Notes under the pieces: model-generated
What the model saw: the letters and a program-made list of their open reading frames with translations, nothing else
What the model was told of the DNA's origin: nothing
The model's database searches: none
Part shown: in pieces, positions 53,601 to 62,014 of the stretch
How the letters are laid out: each line of letters opens with the position of its first letter
Position numbering within the stretch: the stretch's first letter is position 1
Made by a program: the position numbers and the translations under genes
Assembly: GCF_954871325.1 (NCBI RefSeq)
Contig: NC_088776.1
Coordinates: 47,262,569 to 47,326,568, forward strand
Origin: Gordionus sp. m RMFG-2023
Lineage: Eukaryota; Nematomorpha; Gordioida; Chordodea; Parachordodidae
Direction of reading: 5' to 3'
DNA length: 64,000 nucleotides

Positions 53601-56600
53601 TTGTTTTTTTTTTAAAAGGAAAACAAAGTATTGGGAAGAATTTTGAAAGTATGAATTCACAATATAGTATTTTATTAACAAAACAAAAATAAATGTATAA
53701 CATGGTCTATATAGTAATTGGTGGTGCACTGATTTTCTTTTTCTTCCTGAAAGATTTAGAGATAAATATCTTCTTTTTTTAAAAAAAATTAAACTTATTT
53801 GTAATTTACATTTTTTTTAAACTCATATATTTTTCTTATTCATTTATAAATGAATATGTAGCTGGGGGTTTAGAAAACTTCGGGGATATGTTTTATGGAT
53901 GGACCAGGTGTTTTCAAGAAATTTAAAAACTTAGATCTTTTTATGGCGTGATTTTTTTTTTAAATTTTGAAGAATCCAATTTTCTTGAACGTATTTCACC
54001 AGGTTTCGAACTCTGGTGCAGGAGGTCATATGTTGGAAGTACAATTCCGATATAATCACGTCTTTCAAAATTTTTTAAACTTGCGCTATAAATAATAAAA
54101 GTTTCACGCAAAAATAATTTTAAAACATTGGGCGGGCAAGGTAAACAAAACATTTAGACAAATAGGTAGGCGAATAATTTTTTTAAAAATCTTGGGATGG
54201 TAGGCGAAAGTTAAAAAAATCTAAATAATGGGCGGGCAGTTTCGGGTTAAAAACTCGCTCATTGCAGATCTCTATATATATTTAAACTGAGCATATATAT
54301 TAAGTTTATATAAAACCAAAAACAATAACTCTAATCAGCCTATAATCCTAAAAGCCGCTATAGGGTTAAAAATATTCTTTTCACTTTTAATATTTGTACA
54401 AGCCCTAATGATTTATTTATTTGGCTCATTTGTCTAAGGTTTGCAATAAATTTGCTCATTTATATAATCGAATAATATTTCTCTTATATAATTTTATCGA
54501 AACGCAAACTCATAATTTATAAAGATGACAATTTCACTAAAAATTAGATTTTTCATACCAGAGAGTTGTCATTTGCGTCGCGTATCTTAATATCCGCGTT
54601 TGTAGTCTTTTTAAAGGATACAGGATTCGTCTTGTTATAACCTAGGTATTTTAGCCTATCCAAAATCTCCAAAAATATTTCAGTCAAAGCATTCTCCGAA
54701 TAATGTCTCAATAATTCTTGTTTTGTTTAGTTTTTTTTTAAAGTTTTAAGGATTAAGTAAATATTTTTTTTAAAAAATAAACAAGAGCTCTGATTGCCCC
54801 GAATAAAATAATTTTAGGAAACAGTGCTCCGGCTATATAAATAGAGTATCAAGAGAGAGAGTGAAAAAGATTAATGATTGATTGCTAAGGCGAAATATAA
54901 TTTTTTTTTGAAGAATATAAATTAATGCTCACAAGTTATAATTCAGCAGCCCCGTCCGAAAAATTTTATTATATTTCTCATAAGATATTAAATTAATCCT
55001 ATCGAAAATACGCTTAATTTATTATTTGACGCGCACTTTAAGAACAAGTAAATAACTTGTTGAAAGCCTTATATACATATTTTTTTTATAATGGGTAAAT
55101 AAAATCTTTATTTGTATGTCCTATGAGAAAAGTTTTAAAAAAATTCCCCTCCCCCCTTAAAAACATTCATAGCTGACCTAAAAAAACAATAGAAGAACTG
55201 GAGGGAATTGTAGAATTATGTTTAATAAAAAAAGTGGTCATAAAAAGATAAAAAATTTAAATAGGGAGGAGAGTAGTGTAATAAGGTCTGAGTCTGATGC
55301 AGAAATTTTTTTAAAAAGAATTTTAAAATAGTCCATATTAATCCATGATTACGGAAATATCGTCACAAAAATTGAAACCGCGTTGGTTGCTAGGATCAAG
55401 TGACATTTTGAATTTGAAGGGATTGGAAATGATGAAATATAATAACTCCTGAGTCATAATATAAATTAGCATATCCATCTTTTCTATTTGAGAATTAATC
55501 TGCCAGTCTAATTTAGGGTGACAAATAGATAAAAGCAAGAGGAAGAGGTGAAAGAATTTTCTTATAAATACCCATTTTGAAATTTAAAAAAAATTAACTA
55601 TATAAAATATCGACGCGACTTTCGTTACCTTTAAAAAGTCCTACTTTAAATATTGTTACATTATGTATAAATAATGATAAAACTAACCCGCTAATCTCAT
55701 TTCAAAAGCGATTCTGAAAAAACTATGCAATATTCCGCAGACAGATTGATCGCTTAAGAAGGGACCCATGGGCGAAAAGAATAAAGTTTGCATTACCTAT
55801 AGTGAATTATTTTTATTAAAAAAATATAAATAAGATATAATAAGAGGTGTTAGCGCTATTCATTTTTTTTAAATGTTGTTAAATGGCTCGATTTTAGCTG
55901 ATTTTTAAAATTTCGAACTCAATATTTTATAAAAAAAATTTAACGCAAACCTGGGTTTGGACATCTATAAGCCAAATTTCGAGGTTTACTTAGGCAATAT
56001 TTTTATAGCTAAAATATTGAGTTAGCTTTTTTTAAAAATCGGACACAGAAATTCGTGTCGCAGCCAAAAAATTTAAGAGTTCAAGAGCTATTAAAACATC
56101 AAAAATAGATCTAGAGTAATCCTTAATTTTATAGATATTTCAAAATCGTATCGCGTTATTTTAAGGCTCATATCTCCGGAACTAATAAATCTAGAGCAAA
56201 AAATTCAATTTTACAATAATCTTCATAACAATCCTAATCATTATAAAAAATTTCATTTTATTTGATATATGTCACGTTAATCTGTTCTCAAGTGGAATGA
56301 GATGACCCTATTTAATTATAAAGTATAACTCTCATTGGTGAATTCAAAGAGTTTTTAGCAGAGATGCACATCAGAGCTAATAGGTACCACTGGATGATAT
56401 TGAGACAATTTTGTAGAAAAAATAAATTTTAAGGCTAAAATCCAAGCTTGATTATTGCTTATATATAAAAAATTACTAGTTTACTGAGACAATAGATTGA
56501 ATAGAAGGAAGTATGCAAGTTGATTTTGTAAAAATAAACGTTTAAAAAAATGATTACAAATTTTTTTATCTAAAAATTTTATAAAAGGTGAAAATTTTGA

Positions 56601-57545
56601 AAAACAATAATTAAAAACAGTTGTATCTTGATGTATTAGTATTTAGGAGTAAAAACAAAAAATCAAGTTTAGAGCCAAAATATTGCCTTTTTATTATTTA
56701 ATGCTTTCGTCAAATTCGCCATCTTGCGTATATTAAAAAATAAGTAAATAAAATAAATTATTTTAAAAAACAAAAGGGATTTAATAAAATAAATCAATAC
56801 ATAAATTAGTTTTAAAATGATATATAAAGCATAATTTGGGGTTTGTTTTTTATATAAAAACTAATTTTTAAAATTGTAAACTGTGGCGATTTCCACTAGT
56901 AGCACCTTCTCCTGTGCAAAGGTATTGTTACTGCAAATAGCAAATTCTCTACTCATACTAAAGACAACTTGTGTCGGTAAATAGTTTATATAGAAAAAAA
57001 TTCTTTGGGTGATATATATATATATATGTTCATTTAAAAAAATATATAATCCTAGCCTTGGCCCCTATAATAAATTGGCGCAATTCAAGTAGGCGAAATA
57101 AGGAATCCCTTCTTTAAAACGAATTTAAAAAATTGTGAAATTTAGCATTAAACTTTTGGAACAATGTTTTAGCAAATCTTGTACCCGAATTTATTATATA
57201 CAATCTTTACTAGCCCATAAAAACCTTGGCTCAAAATGTAAAATCATTTATATTTGAATCAAATATAAATTAAATTTCGCCAATTATATTATAATATGAT
57301 TCCAAATTTTCGCTTAAGTTCTGGTATAACATACTGGAATTATACTTGTAATAATGTATAAATGTTTGGTTAATAAGAAATCGATAAACTGTATAAATCT
57401 TCAAATAAATATAATTTTTATTTAACTTGCAAAATTTTTTGAAGAACAACTTCATCGGCAGATGGATCAGTTCCTATGAATCTAGCATGTATCAAAGAAT
57501 GAGCTATTTTATCAATAGTGACTGATATATTATTTTGCTTTAAAT
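31471..57545 (-). CDS. GBF1: Golgi Arf-GEF GBF1 (5' end not found)
   Basis: GBF1 swaps GDP for GTP on Arf1 at ER-Golgi and cis-Golgi membranes and so drives COPI coat assembly. I assembled 29 exons in transcript order: 57545-57427, 55796-55688, 54716-54559, 53263-53128, 52889-52763, 52490-52248, 50696-50508, 50269-49901, 49747-49542, 49204-49081, 48738-48613, 48516-48370, 47695-47523, 45943-45844, 45730-45554, 45346-44987, 44593-44304, 44158-43766, 43645-43488, 41602-41121, 40887-40680, 36524-36366, 36233-36014, 35798-35726, 35604-35445, 34552-34419, 34307-33852, 32668-32275, 31838-31471. All junctions keep phase except 52248/50696. The seen part is about 2,120 codons; human GBF1 is about 1,860, so linkers and tail are longer. 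The first ~100 residues were not found. Confidence 0.92.
33852..47695 (-). CDS. GBF1: GBF1 exons: HDS1-HDS3 region
   Basis: Helical domains downstream of Sec7 are readable in order: [16 protein letters not shown] (47.6 kb), [17 protein letters not shown] (45.9), [17 protein letters not shown] (45.6), [15 protein letters not shown] (45.0), [16 protein letters not shown] (44.3), [19 protein letters not shown] (44.1), [17 protein letters not shown] (43.6), [15 protein letters not shown] (41.4), [18 protein letters not shown] (40.7), then low-complexity linkers (36.5-35.7), [15 protein letters not shown] (35.6), [20 protein letters not shown] (34.5) and [15 protein letters not shown] (34.0). These domains target GBF1 to Golgi membranes and lipid droplets. 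Exon 44158-43766 carries a long serine-rich insert. Confidence 0.92.
34650..34820. mobile_element. TA-type MITE, copy C (diverged)
   Basis: Arms GTCGATTCTTAAAGATCCG and ATTTTAGCCAAAATAATATT face TATAATATTTTGTCTAAAAT and GGACCGTTTAACAATAC. The layout and centre match the family at 19037-19254, with heavier divergence. It lies in a GBF1 intron just upstream of exon 34552-34419. Confidence 0.5.
36690..39660 (-). mobile_element. Decayed hAT transposon in GBF1 intron
   Basis: Minus-strand hAT transposase pieces are readable in order: [20 protein letters not shown] and [35 protein letters not shown] (38.58-38.40 kb); [34 protein letters not shown] (38.35-38.15); [17 protein letters not shown] (38.13-38.03); and [13 protein letters not shown] (37.75). 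TDNG, CxxHxLNL and TxWNS are core hAT signatures (here changed to VDNG, CCHDLNL and TQWNS). Frames change between pieces. The outer limits are guesses from GATC-rich subterminal words near 36700-36785 and 39545-39615; no target duplication was found. A 94-bp tandem duplication lies at its upstream part. Confidence 0.75.
38604..38791. repeat. 94-bp tandem duplication inside hAT fossil
   Basis: Units 38604-38697 and 38698-38791 differ at a handful of positions. The duplication lies within the decayed hAT element and so happened after, or independently of, its insertion. Confidence 0.75.
40231..40392 (+). repeat. tRNA-derived SINE-like relic
   Basis: A box TGGCCTAGTCTG (40243-40254) and B box GGTTCGAATCC (40287-40297) are spaced as in a tRNA promoter. 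The flanking acceptor halves do not pair, so it is not a working tRNA. A non-tRNA body follows and ends in an A-rich stretch near 40380. This fits a tRNA-derived SINE in a GBF1 intron. I see no second copy in the window to confirm a family. Confidence 0.4.
41695..42636 (-). mobile_element. Decayed mariner-like transposon in GBF1 intron
   Basis: Terminal repeats CACTGTGTTCCAATTGAACT and, inverted, CACTCTGTTCCAATTGAACT bound the element. On the minus strand, [14 protein letters not shown] corresponds to the mariner motif SGRP(R/K)TARTEENIE, and near 42040 [11 protein letters not shown] recalls LHPYKIQLTHELKP. The frame is broken and the element is shorter than an intact ~1.3-kb mariner. The TA target is not clear on the right side. 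Confidence 0.6.
42716..43135. mobile_element. G+C-rich-ended hAT-like MITE
   Basis: The ends read AGTGATCTGCATCGGGCC and, inverted, AGAGATCTGCAAAGTTAGG, related to CAGAGACCTGC at 16286. Many copies of GGCCCGGCC and CCCGAA words fill about 120 bases inside both ends, around an A+T-rich core. The target duplication has eroded. It sits in the GBF1 intron between exons 43645-43488 and 41602-41121. Confidence 0.5.
46067..46284. mobile_element. TA-flanked MITE, copy E
   Basis: The 218-bp element starts GTGTTGTTAAAAGAC and ends CTGTTTAACAACAC, with TA at 46065-46066 and 46285-46286. The arms share ACTCAATGTTTTAGCCAG / CTGGATGGAATATTGAGTTA. It has almost the same length as copy B (19037-19254). It lies in the GBF1 intron between exons 47695-47523 and 45943-45844. 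Confidence 0.7.
46745..47425. mobile_element. Element with GGTTCGGT / ACCGAAC ends
   Basis: GAGGTTCGGTGCTATCCG on the left and CCGGACCGAACTA on the right are inverted, and G+C-rich words (GGGTGGGACC, GGACCCG, GGTCAGCCCGGAC) lie just inside both ends around an A+T-rich core. There is no coding capacity and no clear target duplication. Confidence 0.35.
47908..48088. mobile_element. TA-type MITE, copy D
   Basis: GGCTTACTCAATATTTTAGCC on the left and TCTAAAATAGTGGATTAGTCG then CGTTTAACAATAC on the right are the arms of the same family. TTTTGGTCATAGGTGGC marks the centre. The left tip is eroded. It lies in a GBF1 intron just upstream of exon 47695-47523. Confidence 0.55.
48370..49747 (-). CDS. 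GBF1: GBF1 exons: Sec7 catalytic domain
   Basis: The Sec7 domain starts [20 protein letters not shown] and runs over four exons. Exon 49204-49081 has [14 protein letters not shown] with the catalytic glutamate (the glutamic finger that displaces GDP). Exon 48738-48613 has [15 protein letters not shown], where most Sec7 domains read LNTDQHN. Exon 48516-48370 gives [18 protein letters not shown], then [18 protein letters not shown]. The first motif is intact, so exchange activity is expected. The changed second motif could alter brefeldin A response or Arf choice. Human GBF1 aligns without gaps through most of this part. Confidence 0.93.
49901..50696 (-). CDS. GBF1: GBF1 exons: HUS domain with HUS box
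   Basis: Exon 50696-50508 holds [16 protein letters not shown], with the N-Y-D-C-D HUS box conserved in GBF/Gea and BIG/Sec7 proteins, and ends FLSK. Exon 50269-49901 continues NAFPITG and [16 protein letters not shown], then an acidic, serine-rich linker that ends in a Lys-rich NKKK just before the Sec7 domain. The HUS box contacts the DCB domain. The upstream junction with 52248 is the one place where a GT-AG pair does not give the expected phase. Confidence 0.88.
52248..57545 (-). CDS. GBF1: GBF1 exons: DCB domain
   Basis: The first recognised exon gives [20 protein letters not shown], near-identical to the animal GBF1 DCB segment HARFVGTDPASDEVVL. Next come [39 protein letters not shown], an acidic, serine-rich linker (53263-53128), [19 protein letters not shown] and [18 protein letters not shown]. 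The DCB domain drives dimerisation and membrane regulation in large Arf-GEFs. The N-terminal tip (MVDKNIYIIQGE in human) must lie upstream, either past the window edge or unrecognised among the transposons between 57.6 and 64 kb. Confidence 0.88.
54125..54275. repeat. Eroded G+C-rich element end
   Basis: GGCGGGCAAGG, then repeated GGCGGGCAG and TAGGCGAA words, lead to TTGCAGATCTCTA at 54263-54275, which matches the right end of the element at 42716-43135. The left end is missing. Confidence 0.35.
55873..56045. mobile_element. TA-type MITE, copy F (right end lost)
   Basis: ATGTTGTTAAATGGCTCGAT opens the left arm. CTAAAATATTGAGTTAGCTT on the right restates its complement and leads to AAAAATCGG, after which similarity ends. 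It lies in the GBF1 intron just upstream of exon 55796-55688. Confidence 0.55.
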
Positions 57546-57629
57546 CTTAAAATAAATAATAAAATATTTTAAAAATAAAAAATTTAATATATCCAATACA
57601 TTTAATATAGATATTAAGCTATATTATGT

Positions 57630-58105
57630 TACTTTTAAAAGTAACAAGTTACATTAAGAATTTACTTTGCCCAAAAGATAAAGTGTTAATAGTTACATAG
57701 CATAATTACCTTACTTGTAATGCTAGCTATAGTTACTAAAATATAATAGGTGCATTAAAGTTAACATAAATATGTTTTCAAAAGGTAAAGTGAATTTATT
57801 CTATGCAGTAAATAAGAACTTTATAAATTATTTATTGTCAAATATTTATCATATAAGATCAAATCATAATATATATTGTATAATTTAATTTATAAACATA
57901 AGAATTTTGATAAACTTAAAAATGTTTATTTTTTGAATTACCTAATTGCAAAGCTGCTTAATAAAATCTTAAACAATATTATTATCACAAAAAAAAGGTA
58001 CCTTTTTAAAATTATCTTCCTTTTTATTTAATATAATAAAATAAATTTTTTAATATAACTAGTTACAGGCTAAAGTTATTTTTTTCAAAATGTAACTAGA
58101 GTTGA
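57630..58105. mobile_element. Probable hAT-derived relic (GTAACTAGTTAC type)
   Basis: TTTTAAAAGTAACAAGTTAC near 57635 and AACTAGTTACAGGC near 58057, with AAATGTAACTAGAGTT after it, resemble the GTAAC(T)AGTTAC terminal motif common in hAT elements. The interior is non-coding and the ends are not resolved. It lies upstream of the first GBF1 exon seen. Confidence 0.3.
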
Positions 58106-58730
58106 AGAGTTTTTCAATAAAGGTAGTTCAACATTAGTAGATAATTTGTCCGATTGCATTGTATGAAAATGCATCTAAGAATAAAAATTAAATTATATAC
58201 ATCATGTAATAATTAGCATAGTTCTGTATAAACCAGTTAGTTAAGATTTTTATATAGGTGTTTTAGCCTAGCAGCCCAATAAAAAAAATTTGTCCATTGC
58301 CCATAAAGAACAAATGAATCATTCAATATCAATTTTGATAATCAACCAAGGTGAAATAAAATCATGTATAACTTTTCTTAAAATATAAATAAAAATTAAA
58401 TTTTAATAAGTTTTAAAAAATTTTAAAAAATTTGTCAGCCTGGCCTGTCAAAATATTTTGCCAAGCCCATAAATTTTTTAAAAAATTTTGTCCTTTAGTC
58501 TGGGCCTATGTAAACCTTATAGTATATTTAATTTATCTATTTGAAATTATCTATCCTCAATAGTCAATACTGTGTGTAAATCATTGACAAAGGATCCATA
58601 GAAGCAAGGGATGCATTGCTTCCATTGTAATTTTTCTTAAAAATATCCTTAAATATTAAAACACTCTTTATGTTATAATAAAAATATAATATTATTCTAC
58701 GTTTAAAAAAATTGAAGTAATTTTTATTAC

Positions 58731-59430
58731 TAGGGATGTACCGGTATTTTATATCGGATCGGATCGGGCCGATATTTCGCTCATTTTAAAATATCGGTTA
58801 TCGGCAAATATTATAAAATTTTCCGATCCGATATAAAATGGCGCTTTTAACAAAATTTTAAAAAAGTTATATCTAAAAAACCATTTATTTTTATAAATAA
58901 AATCGAAATACATTTTTATGTTTAATTTTTTTAATAGAAATAATTAGTTAATAAACATTCTGCAATATAGTTATTTTTTTTCGCATTCTGTTTAAAAAAG
59001 TGTTCATTAATCTCTTCAGTATCTGTTTTTAGTGATGCTAGTGATAATAACAGTCCCCATCACCGCCGACATATCTCTGATATAAAAAGAAATCTTCAAT
59101 ATATTAATTTTAAATATTAATTTCAAATTTCATAATATATTTTTTTATTACTAATTATGTAAATAGATTAATGTTATTACTTATTATATAAATAATAGCA
59201 ATTGAATTGAATATAAACTATAACTGACCATTATAATATATTTAAATGACATATGTTATGGTATAGTAAAATTATAGATGTTGTACTAATAAAAAGTATA
59301 TTAAAAATTAAAACCGTTATCTTTGCAGAATACAAAATTAGATATGATATCGGATCGGTTATCGGCCGATATCAATTTAATATCTGAAATATCGGATCGG
59401 CCTCCAAAAAGTGGTATCGGTACACCCCTA
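58731..59430 (-). mobile_element. Non-autonomous hAT element, exact 8-bp duplication
   Basis: The 700-bp element begins TAGGGATGTACCGGTATT and ends GGTATCGGTACACCCCTA. TTTATTAC is repeated exactly on both sides (58723-58730 and 59431-59438). Subterminal ATCGGATCGG words occur near both ends. On the minus strand, LLSLASLKTDTEEINEHFF near 59000-59050 may be the last bit of a transposase reading frame. Most of the transposase is missing. The exact duplication points to a fairly recent insertion. Confidence 0.85.
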
Positions 59431-59627
59431 TTTATTACTTTATTATTTTATTATCTTAAAAAATTAATATTATTTTTACTACATTAAAAAAATTATTATT
59501 TTATTATGTTAAAAAATAAATAAAAGAAAAAATCATGTTCATATATTTTTGATGTAATTTTTTACTATATAAAAGAAGGGAATCAAATATAAATTGTTTA
59601 TTTTTTTTATTAAATAAAGAAAAAAAC

Positions 59628-61523
59628 CAGGGTTGGGCAAATTTTCAGAAAATTGTATTCGGATACAGATACTTTTTAAAATTATGTATTTAAGATACAA
59701 GATACTTTAGAAAAATTTCAATAAGATACAAGATACTTATATCTTTTTTAAAAAAGTATCTACGATACAAGATACTTTTTTTAAAAACTTTAAATAATCA
59801 AAATGTATAAAGCTTTATTTTCTTATCTATAATATAAATTTATAAAAAAACTTTAAAATAAATTGTAAAAAATAACAAATTTATTATATAAGATAATATA
59901 TTTTTTTTAATAATTGTATAATTAGTAAATAATAATAAATCAGCATCATAAATCAATATTATTTTTTAATAATATTAATTTTTCAAATTTATCGTTCAAT
60001 CTTTGACGATTATTAACCATATAAGCAAAGCTAAAAGGGTAATATTGTGTTATATTTAATAAATATTTCTTTTATATATTTATAACTATTTAACATATTT
60101 ATACTGCGCCTGTCATCTTTAATATAATTTAGGACCTCTAATTCGATATCATTTATTGAATTATTAGAATTGGATGTGGTACTTTTAAAACAAAAGTAAT
60201 CATCATCTTCATCAATTGAAGATTTTGTTGACGTATCAATTTCAATATTATTATTTAAAAAAATTAAAGTTTCATGTATTAACAAATCCTGAAGGTATTT
60301 TTTTCTTTTTCACCATCAATCGAACGATTTTTAAAATAGGGATGAGAAATAGTTGCCAAAAATGCGCTTTTAAAGTTATTATCAAAATCATATATATTTT
60401 TAAATCTTTTATTTAAAGAATTTTCTACGGCAATAGCTAATGGTTTGCAAAAATGTAGATCAGTTTGAATTAAATTTGTAATTTTTTTTAACGACATTTA
60501 ATATTGGAGCTGATTCTCCATAACAGCAGTTGATTTCACTTTGTATTGTCAATCGCTATAGCCAATGGGGACATTATATTGCAATATTCTTCCAAATATT
60601 GAATTTCAATATCTCTTAATTATAGAAATTCTAATTTTTGACATAATTTAGGAAGTTCGCCTTTAAATTTTAATAAACTACTAAGACTATCAAACATTCT
60701 ATTCCATCTTGTGCAGCAAGGTGTAACTAATTATTTTCCTAAAACTGCTTTGATAAGTTCTGCAGTTTTAGGCCTATTACTAGCATTCCATAGCTTAATA
60801 CATTTGGCTATTGCGGGATGATGAATTTTAGAAATGTTAGGAGAATCCTTAATAGCTGACATCTGCTGTAGCAATAAGACTTATCGTATGGCACAGACAA
60901 CGAATGTGGGAATATGAAATGATAATGAATATGATTATAAATGTGATTTATTATATAATTATATATTATACTTTTAGATGCTTGACAAAATTTTATGACG
61001 AGTCTGCAGAACCACTTATAGATTTGTGGCATTCTTTAAATTCTGTAGTAATTTTATTATGATCATGTTGAAGTACTTGAAAAAATTTCCCATTTAAAAT
61101 ACTTAATTTAAATTTATATATTTTTCGGTTGGAGAATCATCTCAAGATGAATATAAACATATTATTCAATTTTCTTCTTCCATTATTTTAAAATAGATGG
61201 ATATAAAATGATTCAAATAAAATATGGTAGTTCTAATTGTTAGCAAATTGCTATATGACGACCAACGTCATATATCATAAATTATCTTTAAATATCTAAA
61301 TTCTGATTAATTTTTCATTTAAATTTTAAAACAATATCATTTTAAATTTTAATACTATTTAAATTAACTAATATAAATTTTTTTTTAAGTATCTGTATCT
61401 TTTTGAATACAGAGTTGGTTAAGATACAAATACTTTTAAATAATATGTATCTTAGATACTGGATACAAGATACTTTCCAAAATTTAAATTAGATACAAAT
61501 ATCCGCGATACTGCCCAACCCTG
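59628..61523 (-). mobile_element. hAT element with partial transposase
   Basis: The ends are CAGGGTTGGGCA and TGCCCAACCCTG; flanks AAAAAAAC and AAAAAATC form an 8-bp duplication with one mismatch. Repeated GATACAAGATACTT words sit inside both ends. Minus-strand transposase pieces are readable: CCTRWNRMFDSLSSLL (60.7 kb), YCNIMSPLAIAI (60.55), FCKPLAIAVENSLNKRFKN (60.45) and ELEVLNYIKDDRRSINML, IKEIFIKYNTILPF (60.1). This is the C-terminal half of a hAT transposase just before the usual SSAxxERLFS dimerisation motif, with stops and frame changes. The N-terminal BED and catalytic TDNG part were not found. Confidence 0.8.
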
Positions 61524-62014
61524 AAAAAATCATGCAAATGTATTGTGTAATTTATGTAAAATATATTGGTGAAGTTAAAAAATTAAGCTTATTTTTTTTA
61601 TTAAAGATGAAAGTTTATATTAAATTGAGTTGTTAAAAATATATTAAAAATAAATTTACAAAACTTTTTCAACCTAATTTTGGCTCGAACAACTAGAAGT
61701 TCAGAGCCAGGATAATATTTAAAGAGTATAACATCTTTATCAATATTGAATCTCAATTGAAAAAAAAATTATTAAAAGTTTAAAATCTAACAATTTCAAT
61801 TCTTGAGAATTTTACTCAAAAACAAAAACAAATTCCTCGCTGTAGTAATACCAACTACTAATTATAAACAATACGACCACTGATTTATATTTCAATTTAT
61901 TTTTGATATCAAATTTTATTTATTGTTTTTCGAATGTTCGATTCTATTTTTAATATACAATATACATAAATAATCATTTATTAATTTATTACATTTCCTT
62001 CAAACAATTTAAAG

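Noticed and set aside
53990-54060. tRNA-like segment on the minus strand
   Set aside because: A B-box-like GTTCGAAACC occurs next to CACCAG/CTGGTG, but there is no A box and no cloverleaf.
58560-58650. N-terminal GBF1 exon
   Set aside because: A short minus-strand open piece (FYGSFVNDLHTVLTIED) has no convincing match to the GBF1 start and no supporting splice phase.
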